Source: Actinacidiphila sp. DG2A-62 (GTDB taxonomy: Bacteria; Actinomycetota; Actinomycetes; Streptomycetales; Streptomycetaceae). Taken from it: a stretch of DNA of 64,000 nt. The stretch lies in the NCBI RefSeq assembly GCF_035825295.1, contig NZ_JAYMGI010000002.1, positions 7,020,001 through 7,084,000 on the forward strand. Direction: 5' to 3'. A program made the translations under genes and the position numbers. Within the stretch, counting starts at the first letter, position 1. The number at the start of each line of letters is the position of its first letter. Positions 37,201 to 45,103 of this stretch are shown one piece after another. A model generated the notes under the pieces. The model was given only the letters and a program-made list of their open reading frames with translations, was not told where the DNA came from and made no database searches.

Positions 37201-37443
37201 CAGATCCTCGGCAAGTGCCTGGACGCCGCGGGCAGCGGCACCTCCAACGGCACGCTGATCCAGCTCTACACCTGCAACGGCACCGGGGCGCAGCAGTGGC
37301 GCGCCACCACCTCGGGCCAACTGGTCAACACCCACTCCGGCCTGTGCCTGGACGACCCCAACGCGTCCACCACCACCGGCACCCGGCTGCAGCTGTACAC
37401 GTGCAACGGCAGCGCCGCACAGAAGTGGAGCCTGCCGGCCTGA
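34207..37443 (+). CDS. Secreted GH92 alpha-mannosidase with two ricin B-type lectin modules
   Basis: 1,078 residues. ATG at 34207 follows AGGAGG. Sec signal up to about APAQAAP. The GH92 catalytic region spans about 60-800: NPFIGTSNQADDFPGADVPFGM, TGFSLTHIAGPGCGAGGDIP, FYTGLYHSLLHPN, NYSGWDIYRSQAQL, GDPADGILADYYAFG, GNEPSIELPWEYDYTG and NDDLGAMSAWYVWSALGMFP. GH92 enzymes are calcium-dependent exo-mannosidases acting mainly on alpha-1,2 linkages. An Ala/Pro/Lys-rich insertion occupies about 253-308. Residues about 815-945 and 950-1078 are two beta-trefoils with repeated GKCLDD/GKCLDV and QxW motifs. Probably releases mannose from glycans. Two operator-like sites precede it. Confidence 0.92.
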   Translation: MTSPFTGALRHRPQDRRPGARRLTALLGAGVGVALVGVFAMPAQAAPAGGHGAARAAALVTSPAALVNPFIGTSNQADDFPGADVPFGMVQWSPDTPSRPSGGGYEYNDSSITGFSLTHIAGPGCGAGGDIPVLPTVGAVDNSANDSFSHAYESASAGSYKVTTDNQVTTELTATARSGMARFTFPATTQANLIFKLTGSQNGAGNTQFTVVSSTEVSGQVTSGHFCGAGNTYTVYFDMVFDQPFTGQGTNATPAATSATPATGGKRASKNAAEKPNQPQLHGAMPKPAATAKTAAPEAAASAAHVTFNTTSNRVVQAKVGLSYVSIANATANRTSENSGWNFDTTRAAAQSAWNAALGTIQIGGGTADQQTEFYTGLYHSLLHPNIISDVGGQYFGFDGRTHTVDSGHKAAYANYSGWDIYRSQAQLEALVAPDVASDTAQSMIDDYAQTGIFPKWSEDNGESYVMVGDPADGILADYYAFGARNFDTATALADMVKQASTTNNDRPGLNYLSAPGYEPHDGSYGCCNFYGPVATTLEYDTADFAVSALAGALGDTANQQKFADRAQDWRNVLDPASGFVQPRNADGSWVNGFDPTSGDDMVEADSWIYTGMIPFDVAGLAQAKGGNAAMNDYLDTVLRSYTGDNGYAWVGNEPSIELPWEYDYTGQPYKTQGTVRSIQDSIWANKPSGLADGNDDLGAMSAWYVWSALGMFPMTPGTSDLALGSPVFTQAVITLPSGKTLTINGNGAADNAPYVQSAAWNGGTWNNAYAPTAALTSGGTLDFTLGTAANTLWATGASSAPPSYGGSVTAPPKPRIGAITSGAGADLCVDVAQSGTSDGTAVQIWGCDSTYAQDWTVAGDQTLRSLGKCLDVSNSGTSDGTVVQLWGCNGTGAQKWTAGANGSLVNPQSGKCLDDPSASTANGARLQIYTCNGSAAQNWTLPAVPAAARTGAVVSGVSATLCLDDNGGATADNTAIQLWICNGSDAQKVTVAADSTLQILGKCLDAAGSGTSNGTLIQLYTCNGTGAQQWRATTSGQLVNTHSGLCLDDPNASTTTGTRLQLYTCNGSAAQKWSLPA

Positions 37444-37453
37444 GCCCCGGCCT

Positions 37454-37469
37454 GACTCAGGCCTGAGTC
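37454..37469. repeat. Perfect 16-bp palindrome after GH92
   Basis: GACTCAGGCCTGAGTC lies 10 bases after the GH92 stop. It may form a weak hairpin or be a protein site; the strong terminator follows. Confidence 0.4.
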
Positions 37470-37518
37470 ACCTGCGCTCCGGCCTGACCTGCGACAGGTC
37501 TGCGAGCCGGTCCCGGCC

Positions 37519-37551
37519 GCCGGCCCGCGCGCCCCGTGCGCGCGGGCCGGC
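37519..37551 (+). terminator. Strong hairpin terminator after GH92
   Basis: A perfect 14-bp stem GCCGGCCCGCGCGC with loop CCCGT. No U-run. It separates GH92 from the cobalamin operon promoter that follows. Confidence 0.75.
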
Positions 37552-37596
37552 GCTGTAAGGGGCGCAGGGGAGTGGCGAAGGCAACGGTCCGCGACA

Positions 37597-37626
37597 TTGA
37601 CGGCACACCGTCCGGCATGGTGCGAT
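37597..37626 (+). promoter_or_regulatory. Putative promoter of the cobalamin operon
   Basis: TTGACG (37597-37602) with TGCGAT (37621-37626) 18 bases on. The -10 match is weak, but the position, 25 bases before the riboswitch, fits. Confidence 0.35.
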
Positions 37627-37650
37627 GAAACGCATTTCCGAATCAGCAGC

Positions 37651-37741
37651 ACCAGCAGCAGGGGAAGCCGGTCGAAGTCCGGCGCTGACCCGCAACCGTA
37701 GGCCCGCCGTCCGGCGGGCGAGCCGGACCACCTGCGCTGGT
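37651..37741 (+). ncRNA. Cobalamin riboswitch aptamer
   Basis: The conserved cobalamin core is readable: GGGGAAGCCGGTCGAAGTCC, then GGCGCTGACCCGCAACCGTA (37661-37700). The closing helix pairs ACCAGC-GCAGG (37651-37662, one bulged A at 37657) with CCTGCGCTGGT (37731-37741). Inside is a GCCCGCC/GGCGGGC hairpin near 37702-37719. The aptamer is only about 90 bases, shorter than the usual 200, so it is a compact form. It precedes an ECF importer operon, as expected for B12 control. Confidence 0.85.
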
Positions 37742-37846
37742 CGGCTAGTCACGATCGCCGTCGAGGACTACGGCACGGACGACTGGAGACGACCGCGCGC
37801 GGTCGCCCGCGCCCGGCCCGCCCTCCCCGTCGGCCGACCAGGGGGG
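37737..37846 (+). promoter_or_regulatory. Riboswitch expression platform (ribosome-site switching)
   Basis: CTGGTCGGC (37737-37745, overlapping the 3' strand of the closing helix) is complementary over nine bases to GCCGACCAG (37833-37841). The latter forms the loop side of a hairpin pairing CCCTCCCC (37821-37828) with the ribosome site GGGGGG (37841-37846). I infer that without ligand the nine-base helix opens the site, and that ligand locks the aptamer and lets the hairpin hide it. Confidence 0.55.
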
Positions 37847-37852
37847 CCACCC

Positions 37853-39844
37853 GTGTTCCGTCCCGTACCGCGGCCTCGTCGCGGACGACCGCGCGCCGTC
37901 GCCGTGCTCACCGCCGCCGCCCTCGCGGCGGCCGGGCTGGCGAGCGGCCTGCTGCCGGGCGCGCCGGCCGCCCACGCCGACCCGGTCGGCGCGTGCACCC
38001 CCGCTTCCGGCGTGATCGTCGCGGTCGACTTCGGCCACTGGAACGGCCCGGTGCTGCGCGGCTGCGACGCCCACCCCACCACCGGCCTCGACCTGCTGCA
38101 CGACGCCGGGTTCAGCACCGCCGGAACGGCCCACGACGGCCCCGGCTTCGTCTGCCGGATCGGCGGCGACGGCTTCCACGACGGCACCCCGTACCCGACG
38201 CTCGCGGACGACGCGTGCGCGGTGGCCCCGCCGGTGAACGCGTCCTGGTCGTACTGGACCGCGCCGGCCGGGCAGGACACCTGGTCCTCCGGCACGGTGG
38301 GCCCGCAGAGCGACCATCCGCGGGACGGCGAGGTCGAGGCGTGGGTGTTCGGCCCCGCGGACATCGGCGGCCCCTCGTTCACCCCCGACTCGGTACGCGC
38401 CCGCGCCGCGACGACGCCTCCCGCGACCACGCCCGCCACGACCCCCGCCACCGGCCCGGCGACCGCCGGCCCCGTCGCGACGCCCGCCACGCCCGCGGCG
38501 ACGGACACCGCGACGGACACCGCGACGGCTTCCCCCTCCACGGCGGCGCAGCCCACGGCCACCGGCGGCGCCCCCTCCACGAGCCCGGCAGCGGACCCCG
38601 CCGACGCCGCCGACCCCGCCGACCAGAAGGCCGCCGCGGCCGGCGCCGGCTACCTGGAGAGGCAACTCGCCGGCGCGGACCACCTGTCGAACGCCTACGG
38701 CCCCGACTACGGCCTGAGCGCCGACCTCGCCCTCGCGCTCGCCTCCACCGGAGGTCAGGACGCCGCGCTGACCGAGGTCACCGGCTACCTCGCGGGACAC
38801 GTCGCCGAGTACGCCGACCCGGCCGGCGCCTCGCAGTACCCCGGCCCGTACAGCGGCGCCGCCGCCAAACTCGCCGTGCTCGCCGAGGTGACGGGCCAGG
38901 ACGCGCACGCCTTCGGCGGCTTCGACCTGCTCGCCACCCTCACCGGCCACGTCTGCACGGCCGCGAAGGACGACGGATCGTGCACCGCCGAGGGCGACTT
39001 CGACCAGGCGTACTCCACCGTCTCCCAGGCGCTCGGCGTGCTCGCGCTGGCCCGCGGCGGCGTCGCACCGCCGCCGGCCGCGGTCGCCCGGCTGCTGCAA
39101 CTCCAGTGCGCGGACGGCGGGTTCTCCTCCACGCTGATCGCGCCCGGCGCGGAGTGCACCTCGGACGTGGACACCACCGGCTACGCCCTGCAGGCCCTGA
39201 CCCTCGTCCCCGGCCACGCCGAGCAGGTGGCCGCCGGGCGCGCGTACCTGGTGACATCCCAGCAGAAGAACGGCGGTTACCAGGGCGCCGCGGGCGTCAG
39301 CAGCAACTCCACTGCGCTCGCCGTGCAGGCGCTGCTGGCCGCCGACAACGGCCGCTCGCAGGAGGCGCGCGCCGGGCAGGCGTTCCTGCGCGCGACGCAG
39401 AACGGCGACGGCGGCTTCCGCGTCACCGACGCGGCGGGCGACTCCGACGTGCGGTCGTCCACGCAGGCGGTGAACGCGCTGGCCGGCACGCCGCTGACCA
39501 CGCTCACCCACGCCCTCGGGCCGATCACCCCGGTGGGCGGCACGTCGGGCGGTTCCGGCGGCGCGTCGTCCGGGGGCTCCTCGGGGGGCCCGGCCGGTCC
39601 AGGCGGTCCAGGTGGCTCGTCGAGCGGCACGGGGACGTCCGGGGGCTCGTCCTCCGGCACGTCGTCCGGGTCGTCCGGGTCCACCGGTGCGTCGTCCGGC
39701 GGCCTCGGCCCGGACGGCTCGCTCGCCGCGACGGGCACGGACGTCCTGGCCGCCGCGTGTCTGGCGGTGCTCCTGGCCGCGTCCGGCGCGGTGATGGTCG
39801 CGGCGCGGCGCCGGGTCGCGCGCGGCGGCGGAGGCCACCGATGA
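37853..39844 (+). CDS. Cell-wall-anchored cobalamin-capture candidate: DUF4430-like plus alpha-barrel repeat protein
   Basis: 663 residues. GTG at 37853 follows GGGGGG. Signal peptide ends near AHADP. Residues about 45-180 form a beta-rich domain (VAVDFGHWNGPVLRGC, LLHDAGFST, GPGFVCRIGG, WSYWTAPAGQDTW, EVEAWVFGP) resembling DUF4430. A Thr/Ala/Pro linker follows. Residues about 260-555 carry prenyltransferase/squalene-oxidase-like alpha repeats (YGLSADLALALAS, QCADGGFSS, QKNGGYQGAAG, NGDGGFRVTD). These two folds together also build eukaryotic transcobalamin. The C-terminus has a Gly/Ser linker, LAATG sorting-type motif, membrane helix and RRR, suggesting sortase anchoring. First gene after the cobalamin riboswitch; ligand binding is inferred. 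Confidence 0.75.
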   Translation: MFRPVPRPRRGRPRAVAVLTAAALAAAGLASGLLPGAPAAHADPVGACTPASGVIVAVDFGHWNGPVLRGCDAHPTTGLDLLHDAGFSTAGTAHDGPGFVCRIGGDGFHDGTPYPTLADDACAVAPPVNASWSYWTAPAGQDTWSSGTVGPQSDHPRDGEVEAWVFGPADIGGPSFTPDSVRARAATTPPATTPATTPATGPATAGPVATPATPAATDTATDTATASPSTAAQPTATGGAPSTSPAADPADAADPADQKAAAAGAGYLERQLAGADHLSNAYGPDYGLSADLALALASTGGQDAALTEVTGYLAGHVAEYADPAGASQYPGPYSGAAAKLAVLAEVTGQDAHAFGGFDLLATLTGHVCTAAKDDGSCTAEGDFDQAYSTVSQALGVLALARGGVAPPPAAVARLLQLQCADGGFSSTLIAPGAECTSDVDTTGYALQALTLVPGHAEQVAAGRAYLVTSQQKNGGYQGAAGVSSNSTALAVQALLAADNGRSQEARAGQAFLRATQNGDGGFRVTDAAGDSDVRSSTQAVNALAGTPLTTLTHALGPITPVGGTSGGSGGASSGGSSGGPAGPGGPGGSSSGTGTSGGSSSGTSSGSSGSTGASSGGLGPDGSLAATGTDVLAAACLAVLLAASGAVMVAARRRVARGGGGHR

Positions 39845-40920
39845 GCCGCGCGGTCGTCCGTCCGGGTCGCGTGCGCCGCGCCGCCGCGTGCCTGGCGGCC
39901 GTGTGGGCGCTGGTGGTCGCCGCGTTCGCGGCCGGCGCCGGGCCCGCCGCGGCCTCGGCGCTGCCCATCGGCCAGTGCACCACCACCTCGGGCGTCGTGC
40001 TCGCGGTGGACTTCGGCCACTGGGGCGGGCCGCTGCTGCGCTCCTGCGGCAGCACACCCACCACCGGCTACACCCTGCTGAACCAGGGCGGTTGGGCCAC
40101 CACCGGCACCCAGCGCGACGGCCCCGGCTTCATCTGCCGCATCGGCTACGCCCGTTACCAGGGGGGCAAGCAGTACCCGACGTCCGCCGACACGTCGTGC
40201 GTGGTCACCCCGCCCGCGACCGCGTACTGGTCGTACTGGCACGCCGATCCGGGCCAGGACACCTGGACCTTCACCCGGTCGGGGCCGATGAGCTACCACC
40301 CGAAGCCGGGCAGCGTCGACCTGTGGACCTTCGGCGCGACGAACTCCACGGGCACCCAGGGCCGCCCGACGTTCTCCCCGGACGCGGTGCGCGCGCACAA
40401 CTCCGCGCCGACCGGCGGCAGTTCGGCGTCCGGCGGATCGAGCGGATCGGGCGGATCGAGCGGGTCCGGCACGTCCGGGGGTTCGGGCGCCTCGGGAGGC
40501 TCCGGCGCCACCGGCGGCTCGGGCTCGGCCGGCGGGGTCTCCGGCGGTTCCGGCGCGCGGCCGCCTGCCACGGGCGGTTCGCGCAGCGCGGGCGGTTCCG
40601 GCGGCGTCGGCGGGAAATCCGCGACCGGCGGCGCCGCGAACCCCGGGGGCGGGCATGCCACCGCGACCCCGCACCCGCGCGGCAGCGCGACGGCCGGAAC
40701 TCCGACGCCCTCGGGGACGGCCGCGCCGGGCTCCGCCTCCTCGGCAACGCCCTTCACCAGTCCGTCGAGCGGCGTCCCGGTCGTGCGGGACGCCGAGCCG
40801 ACCGCCGCGGTCGGCCACTCCTCCGGCTCCGCGCTGCCGCTGGTGATCACCGCGGCGGTGGTCGTGCTGCTCGGCTCGGTCGTCGCGCTCCGCGTCCGCC
40901 AGCGGCGCCGGTCGGGATGA
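39841..40920 (+). CDS. Membrane-anchored DUF4430-like surface protein of the cobalamin operon
   Basis: 359 residues. The ATG overlaps the previous stop (ATGA). Signal peptide (ACLAAVWALVVAAFAAGAGPAAASA), then a beta domain at about 42-180 that is clearly paralogous to that of the preceding protein (VLAVDFGHWGGPLLRSC, GPGFICRIGY, WSYWHADPGQDTW, VDLWTFG). A long Gly/Ser-rich linker spans about 195-320. A C-terminal helix (LPLVITAAVVVLLGSVVAL) with RVRQRRR keeps it on the membrane; there is no sorting motif. It could hand B12 from the wall protein to the importer. Function is inferred from operon position. Confidence 0.75.
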   Translation: MSRAVVRPGRVRRAAACLAAVWALVVAAFAAGAGPAAASALPIGQCTTTSGVVLAVDFGHWGGPLLRSCGSTPTTGYTLLNQGGWATTGTQRDGPGFICRIGYARYQGGKQYPTSADTSCVVTPPATAYWSYWHADPGQDTWTFTRSGPMSYHPKPGSVDLWTFGATNSTGTQGRPTFSPDAVRAHNSAPTGGSSASGGSSGSGGSSGSGTSGGSGASGGSGATGGSGSAGGVSGGSGARPPATGGSRSAGGSGGVGGKSATGGAANPGGGHATATPHPRGSATAGTPTPSGTAAPGSASSATPFTSPSSGVPVVRDAEPTAAVGHSSGSALPLVITAAVVVLLGSVVALRVRQRRRSG

Positions 40921-42380
40921 CGGCGGTGCCCGCACCGCAGCTCCCGCCGCCGTCCGAGCAGCCGCAGCCGCAGCAGTCCGCGTCGTCGGTGTCGTCCGGG
41001 TCGTCCGCGTCGTCGGGGTCGCCCGCGTCGTCGGGCTCGCCCGCGCGACCCGCGCGGGCCCCGCGGTCCGCGCCGCCCGCGTCCACGCGGCGCTCCGGCG
41101 CGTCCGGCATGACCGGCGGTCACGCCGGTCGGCGGCTGCCGCGCACCCTGCACCCGGTGGCGTGGTGGATCTGGGGCATCGCCATGGCCACCGCGGTCAG
41201 CCGCACCACCAACCCGCTGCTGCTGGGCCTGGTGCTCGCCGTCCTCGGCCTCGTCGTCACCGAGCGCCGCACCGACGCGCCGTGGGCCCGTGGATTCCGC
41301 TACTACCTGTGGCTGGCGCTGAGCGTCGTCGTCATCCGCGTGGTGTTCCGCTGCGTCTTCGCCTCCGCGACCACACCGACCGACCACATCCTCTTCTCGC
41401 TGCCGCACATCCCCACCCCGCACTGGTACGCCGGCATCCGACTGGGCGGCCCCGTCTCGCTGGAGGCCACGCTCTCCGCGGCGATCGACGGGCTGCGGCT
41501 GGCCTGTCTGCTGTGCTGCATCGGCGCCGCCAACACGCTGGCCAACCCCAAGCGCGCGCTGCGGGTGCTGCCCGGCGCGCTCTACGAACTCGGCGTCGCC
41601 GTCACGGTGTCGATGAGCGTCGCGCCCCAACTCGTCGAGAGCGTCCAGCGCGTGGCGCGCGCCCGCCGGCTGCGGGCCGGACGCGCCAAGGGAGTGCGGG
41701 CGCTGCGCGGCATCCTCGTCCCGGTCCTCGAAGACGCGCTCGAACGCTCGCTGCTCCTGGCGGCGGCCATGGACTCGCGCGGCTACGGACGCAAGGGCTC
41801 GGCCAGCCGCGCCTCGCGCCGGACCACCGCCGCGCTCATGCTGCTCGGCATGCTCGGCCTGTGCGCCGGCGTCTACGGCCTGCTCGACGCCACCACGCCG
41901 CGGGCCCTCGGGCTGCCCGCGCTGCTCGCCGGCACGCTGCTGTGCTGTTCCGGACTGGCGCTCGGCGGTCGCCGGGTGCGCCGCACCAGCTACCGCCCCG
42001 ACCCCTGGCGCGGCCCGGAGTGGACGGTCGCGCTGTGCGGCTGTCTGTGCGCGGGGGTGCTCTTCGCGACCGCCGGGTACCACCCGGCCGACCTCAACCC
42101 GAGCCTGTATCCGCTGCGGTGGCCGTCACTGCCGTGGCCGCCCGCGCTGGCGATCCTGCTGGCCGGGGCCGCGGCCTTCGCGGCGCCCCCGCCGGTCCGT
42201 ACGCCGCCGGTCCGTACGCCTCCGGTCCGTACGCCTCCTGTCGGCGCGCCTCCTGCCGACGCGTCCCCGGTCCGTACGCCCCATGCCCGTACGCCGCGGA
42301 CGTCCGCCCCCGAGCCCGACGCCGGCCGCGCGCCCGCGTCCGGCGCCACCGATCCCACCCATGGCGAGGCCCTCCTGTGA
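40917..42380 (+). CDS. ECF transporter transmembrane (T) component
   Basis: 487 residues. The ATG overlaps the previous stop. Residues 1-75 are a Ser/Pro/Gln-rich extension; an internal ATG at residue 65 (MTGGHAGRRLP) would remove it. The core has several helices (NPLLLGLVLAVLGLVV, YLWLALSVVVIRVVF, LRLACLLCCIGAANTL). The coupling helix carries ARARRLRAGRAKG and, later, MDSRGYGRKG, the Ala-Arg-x motifs that contact the ATPases. After residue 425 comes a Pro-rich tail with three PPVRT repeats. Scaffold that joins ATPases to the S component in cobalamin or cobalt uptake. Confidence 0.85.
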   Translation: MTAVPAPQLPPPSEQPQPQQSASSVSSGSSASSGSPASSGSPARPARAPRSAPPASTRRSGASGMTGGHAGRRLPRTLHPVAWWIWGIAMATAVSRTTNPLLLGLVLAVLGLVVTERRTDAPWARGFRYYLWLALSVVVIRVVFRCVFASATTPTDHILFSLPHIPTPHWYAGIRLGGPVSLEATLSAAIDGLRLACLLCCIGAANTLANPKRALRVLPGALYELGVAVTVSMSVAPQLVESVQRVARARRLRAGRAKGVRALRGILVPVLEDALERSLLLAAAMDSRGYGRKGSASRASRRTTAALMLLGMLGLCAGVYGLLDATTPRALGLPALLAGTLLCCSGLALGGRRVRRTSYRPDPWRGPEWTVALCGCLCAGVLFATAGYHPADLNPSLYPLRWPSLPWPPALAILLAGAAAFAAPPPVRTPPVRTPPVRTPPVGAPPADASPVRTPHARTPRTSAPEPDAGRAPASGATDPTHGEALL

Positions 42381-44176
42381 TCCGCTTCGACCACGTCAGC
42401 GTCCGCTACCACGGCGCGCGGACGCCGGTGCTCCGCGACGTCGACCTGCTCGTGGAGGAGGGCGAGCTGTGCCTGGTCGTCGGCCGCACCGGCGCGGGCA
42501 AGTCCACGCTGTTGGGCGCGGTCAACGGCCTCGTGCCGCACTTCACCGGCGGCACCCTGGCGGGCCGGGTCACCGTCGACGGACGCGACACCGCGCACCA
42601 CCCGCCGCGCGAACTCGCCGACGTGGTCGGCGTGGTGGGCCAGGACCCGGTGGCCGGCTTCGTCACCGACACGGTCGAGGAAGAACTCGCCTACGCGATG
42701 GAGCAGTTGGCGATCCCCGCCGAGGTGATGCGCAAGCGCGTCGAGGAGACCTTGGACCTGCTGGGCCTGGCCGACCTGCGGCACCGCGCGCTCGGCGAGC
42801 TGTCCGGCGGCCAGCAGCAGCGCGTCGCCATCGGCTCGGTGCTCACCGCGCACCCCAGGGTGCTGGTGCTGGACGAGCCGACCTCGGCGCTGGACCCGAC
42901 CGCCGCCGAGGAGGTGCTCGCCGCCGTCACCCGACTGGTGCACGACCTCGGCGTCACCGTGCTGCTGGCCGAACACCGCCTGGAGCGCGTCGTGCAGTAC
43001 GCCGACCGCATCCTCCACCTGGCCGGTGACGGCACGGCGGTGTGCGGGCCGCCCGCCGAGGTCTTCCGCACCGCGACGGTCGCGCCCCCGGTGGTCGACC
43101 TCGGGCGGCTGGCCAGCTGGGACCCGCTCCCGCTGTCGGTGCGCGACGCCCGCCGCGCGGCCAGGACGCTCAGGGACCGGCTCACCGGCCGCCCGGTGCC
43201 GCCGGCCCGCCCGGCCGCGCCCGCCCCGGCCAGGCCACCGCTGCTGTCCGCGCGCGGCGTCGTCGTCCGCTACGGCGACGTGGTCGCGGTCCGCGAGGCC
43301 GCGCTGGACCTGCACGCGGGACAGGTGACCGCGCTCATGGGCCGCAACGGCTCGGGCAAGTCCTCGCTGCTGTGGGCGCTGCACGGCGCGGGACCCCGGC
43401 ACGCGGGCACGGTCGAGGTGGGCGCGCCCGGCGGGCCCGACGGGGAGCGCGCGCCGGATGGGGAGCGTGCCAAGAACGCGGACGCTGCCCCGAACAGCGG
43501 CGAGAGCGGCGGCCCGCCCGGAAGCGGCGAACCGCCGCGCCGCAGGCGGCTGTTCGGCGGTCGGCAGCCGCGCACGAGCACCGCGCGCCGCGGCGTCGCG
43601 CTGGTCCCGCAGACCCCCACCGACCTGCTCTACCTGGACACCGTGGCCGCCGAACTCGCCCAGGCCGACCGGGAGTCGGCCGCGGTCCCCGGCGCGGCGC
43701 GCGGCATCCTGGACCGACTGGCGCCCGCCATCGGGGACGACACGCACCCCCGCGACCTGTCCGAGGGGCAGAAGCTCGCCCTCGTGCTCGCCGTCCAACT
43801 CGCCGCGGCGCCCTCGGTGGTGCTGCTGGACGAGCCGACCCGCGGCCTGGACTACCCGGCCAAGCGCGCGCTGGTCCGCATCGTCGACGACCTGGCCGCC
43901 GAGGGCCGGGCCGTGGTGATCTCCACGCACGACGTGGAGTTCGTGGCCGCGGCGGCGGACCGGGTCGCGGTGATGGCCGAGGGCGAGATCGTCGCCGACG
44001 GTCCCACGGCCGACGTGATCGTGGCGTCGCCCGCGTTCGCGCCGCAACCGGCGAAGATCCTCGCGCCCCTGCCTTATCTGACGGTGGGTCAGGTAGCCCA
44101 CGCGATCGACGCCTTGGACGCGCTGGACACCTCGGACGCGCTCGACACCTCGGACGCGGCGGAGGCGGGACGATGA
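42377..44176 (+). CDS. ECF transporter fused tandem ATPase (A1-A2)
   Basis: 599 residues with two complete ABC cassettes in one chain. First: Walker A GRTGAGKST (about 37-45), signature LSGGQQQRVAIGS, Walker B VLVLDEPTSALDP. Second: GRNGSGKSS (about 324-332), LSEGQKLALVLAVQ and VVLLDEPTRGLD, with HDVEFV. A Gly/Glu/Arg-rich insertion of about 45 residues (about 354-398) separates Walker A from the Q-loop in the second cassette. The tail has a LDALDTSDALDTSDA repeat. GTG start overlaps the ecfT stop (GTGA). Energises the importer. Confidence 0.9.
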   Translation: MIRFDHVSVRYHGARTPVLRDVDLLVEEGELCLVVGRTGAGKSTLLGAVNGLVPHFTGGTLAGRVTVDGRDTAHHPPRELADVVGVVGQDPVAGFVTDTVEEELAYAMEQLAIPAEVMRKRVEETLDLLGLADLRHRALGELSGGQQQRVAIGSVLTAHPRVLVLDEPTSALDPTAAEEVLAAVTRLVHDLGVTVLLAEHRLERVVQYADRILHLAGDGTAVCGPPAEVFRTATVAPPVVDLGRLASWDPLPLSVRDARRAARTLRDRLTGRPVPPARPAAPAPARPPLLSARGVVVRYGDVVAVREAALDLHAGQVTALMGRNGSGKSSLLWALHGAGPRHAGTVEVGAPGGPDGERAPDGERAKNADAAPNSGESGGPPGSGEPPRRRRLFGGRQPRTSTARRGVALVPQTPTDLLYLDTVAAELAQADRESAAVPGAARGILDRLAPAIGDDTHPRDLSEGQKLALVLAVQLAAAPSVVLLDEPTRGLDYPAKRALVRIVDDLAAEGRAVVISTHDVEFVAAAADRVAVMAEGEIVADGPTADVIVASPAFAPQPAKILAPLPYLTVGQVAHAIDALDALDTSDALDTSDAAEAGR

Positions 44177-44979
44177 GCGCGGGGCGCGTCGCGGCCGTCC
44201 GCCTGCACGCCACGGCGAGCCTGACCATCGTGCTCGCCGCGCTCATCGGACTCGTCGCGTTCTTCTGGCCGTTCGTCGTCGCGCCGGGCCGCTTCGGCGC
44301 CTCGTACGCGCCGCCGCTGATCTTCGGCGTGCTGCTGGTACTGGTGCTCGCGGTCGTCTTCGCGCAGATCGCCGACGGCGGCATCGACGCGAAGGCGCTG
44401 GCCATGCTCGGTGTGCTGTCCGCCGTCGACGCGGCGGTGCGCCCGCTGGGCGCGGGCACCGCCGGGGTCGAGACGATCTTCTTCGTCCTGGTACTGGCCG
44501 GCCGGGTGTTCGGCCCCGGCTTCGGCTTCGCGCTCGGCTGCACCTCGCTGTTCGCCTCGGCCATGCTGACCGGCGGGGTCGGGCCGTGGATGCCGTACCA
44601 GATGTTCGGCTGCGCGTTCGTCGGCATGCTCGCCGGCGTCCTGCCGCGCGCCCGGGGCCGCGCCGAGGTGCTGATGCTCGCGCTCTACGGCTCCGCGTCC
44701 GGCTACCTCTTCGGCTTCCTGCTCAACCTGTCCTTCTGGCCCTTCTCCACCGACCCGGGCAGCTCCATCGCGTACCTGCCGGGCCTGCCGTTCACCGAGC
44801 AGTGGCACCGCTACCTCGCGTTCGACGCGGCCACGTCGCTCGGCTGGGACACCGGCCGCGCGGTCACCAACTTCCTGTGCATTCTGCTCGCCGGGCCCGC
44901 GGCCCTGGTCACCTTCCGCCGCGCCGCCCGCCGCGCCGACTTCACCGCGCCGGTGCGCTTCGAGCCGCCGAGCCCCTGA
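44173..44979 (+). CDS. ECF transporter S component (likely cobalamin-related substrate binder)
   Basis: 268 residues. The ATG overlaps the ATPase stop. About six hydrophobic helices: LTIVLAALIGLVAFFWPFVV, PLIFGVLLVLVLAVVFAQI, ALAMLGVLSAVDAAVR, GFALGCTSLFASAMLTGGVGPWMPYQMFGCAFVGMLAG, YLFGFLLNLSFWPF and FLCILLAGPAALV. This matches the CbrT/ECF S-component group associated with B12. Together with the riboswitch and surface proteins it suggests cobalamin (or cobinamide) as substrate; this is inference. Last gene of the five-gene coupled operon. Confidence 0.8.
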   Translation: MSAGRVAAVRLHATASLTIVLAALIGLVAFFWPFVVAPGRFGASYAPPLIFGVLLVLVLAVVFAQIADGGIDAKALAMLGVLSAVDAAVRPLGAGTAGVETIFFVLVLAGRVFGPGFGFALGCTSLFASAMLTGGVGPWMPYQMFGCAFVGMLAGVLPRARGRAEVLMLALYGSASGYLFGFLLNLSFWPFSTDPGSSIAYLPGLPFTEQWHRYLAFDAATSLGWDTGRAVTNFLCILLAGPAALVTFRRAARRADFTAPVRFEPPSP

Positions 44980-45103
44980 CGCGCCGCGGCGCACCAGCGG
45001 CGGCGACCGACCGCGGGGACCGCAGACCCGGCCAGGGACCGTACTCCCGGCCCGGGACCGTGCGCCCGGCGAGCGGCCGTCCGGGCGATCGATCCCCGGA
45101 CGG

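Noticed and set aside
34003..37335. Long minus-strand open frame opposite the GH92 gene
   Set aside because: Repetitive Gly/Val/Arg translation mirroring codon bias of the real gene; no domain and no start signal.
37625..37852. Upstream extension of the first cobalamin-operon protein through the riboswitch
   Set aside because: The open frame crosses the conserved aptamer and has no signal peptide at that start. The GTG at 37853 follows the ribosome site and begins a proper signal sequence.
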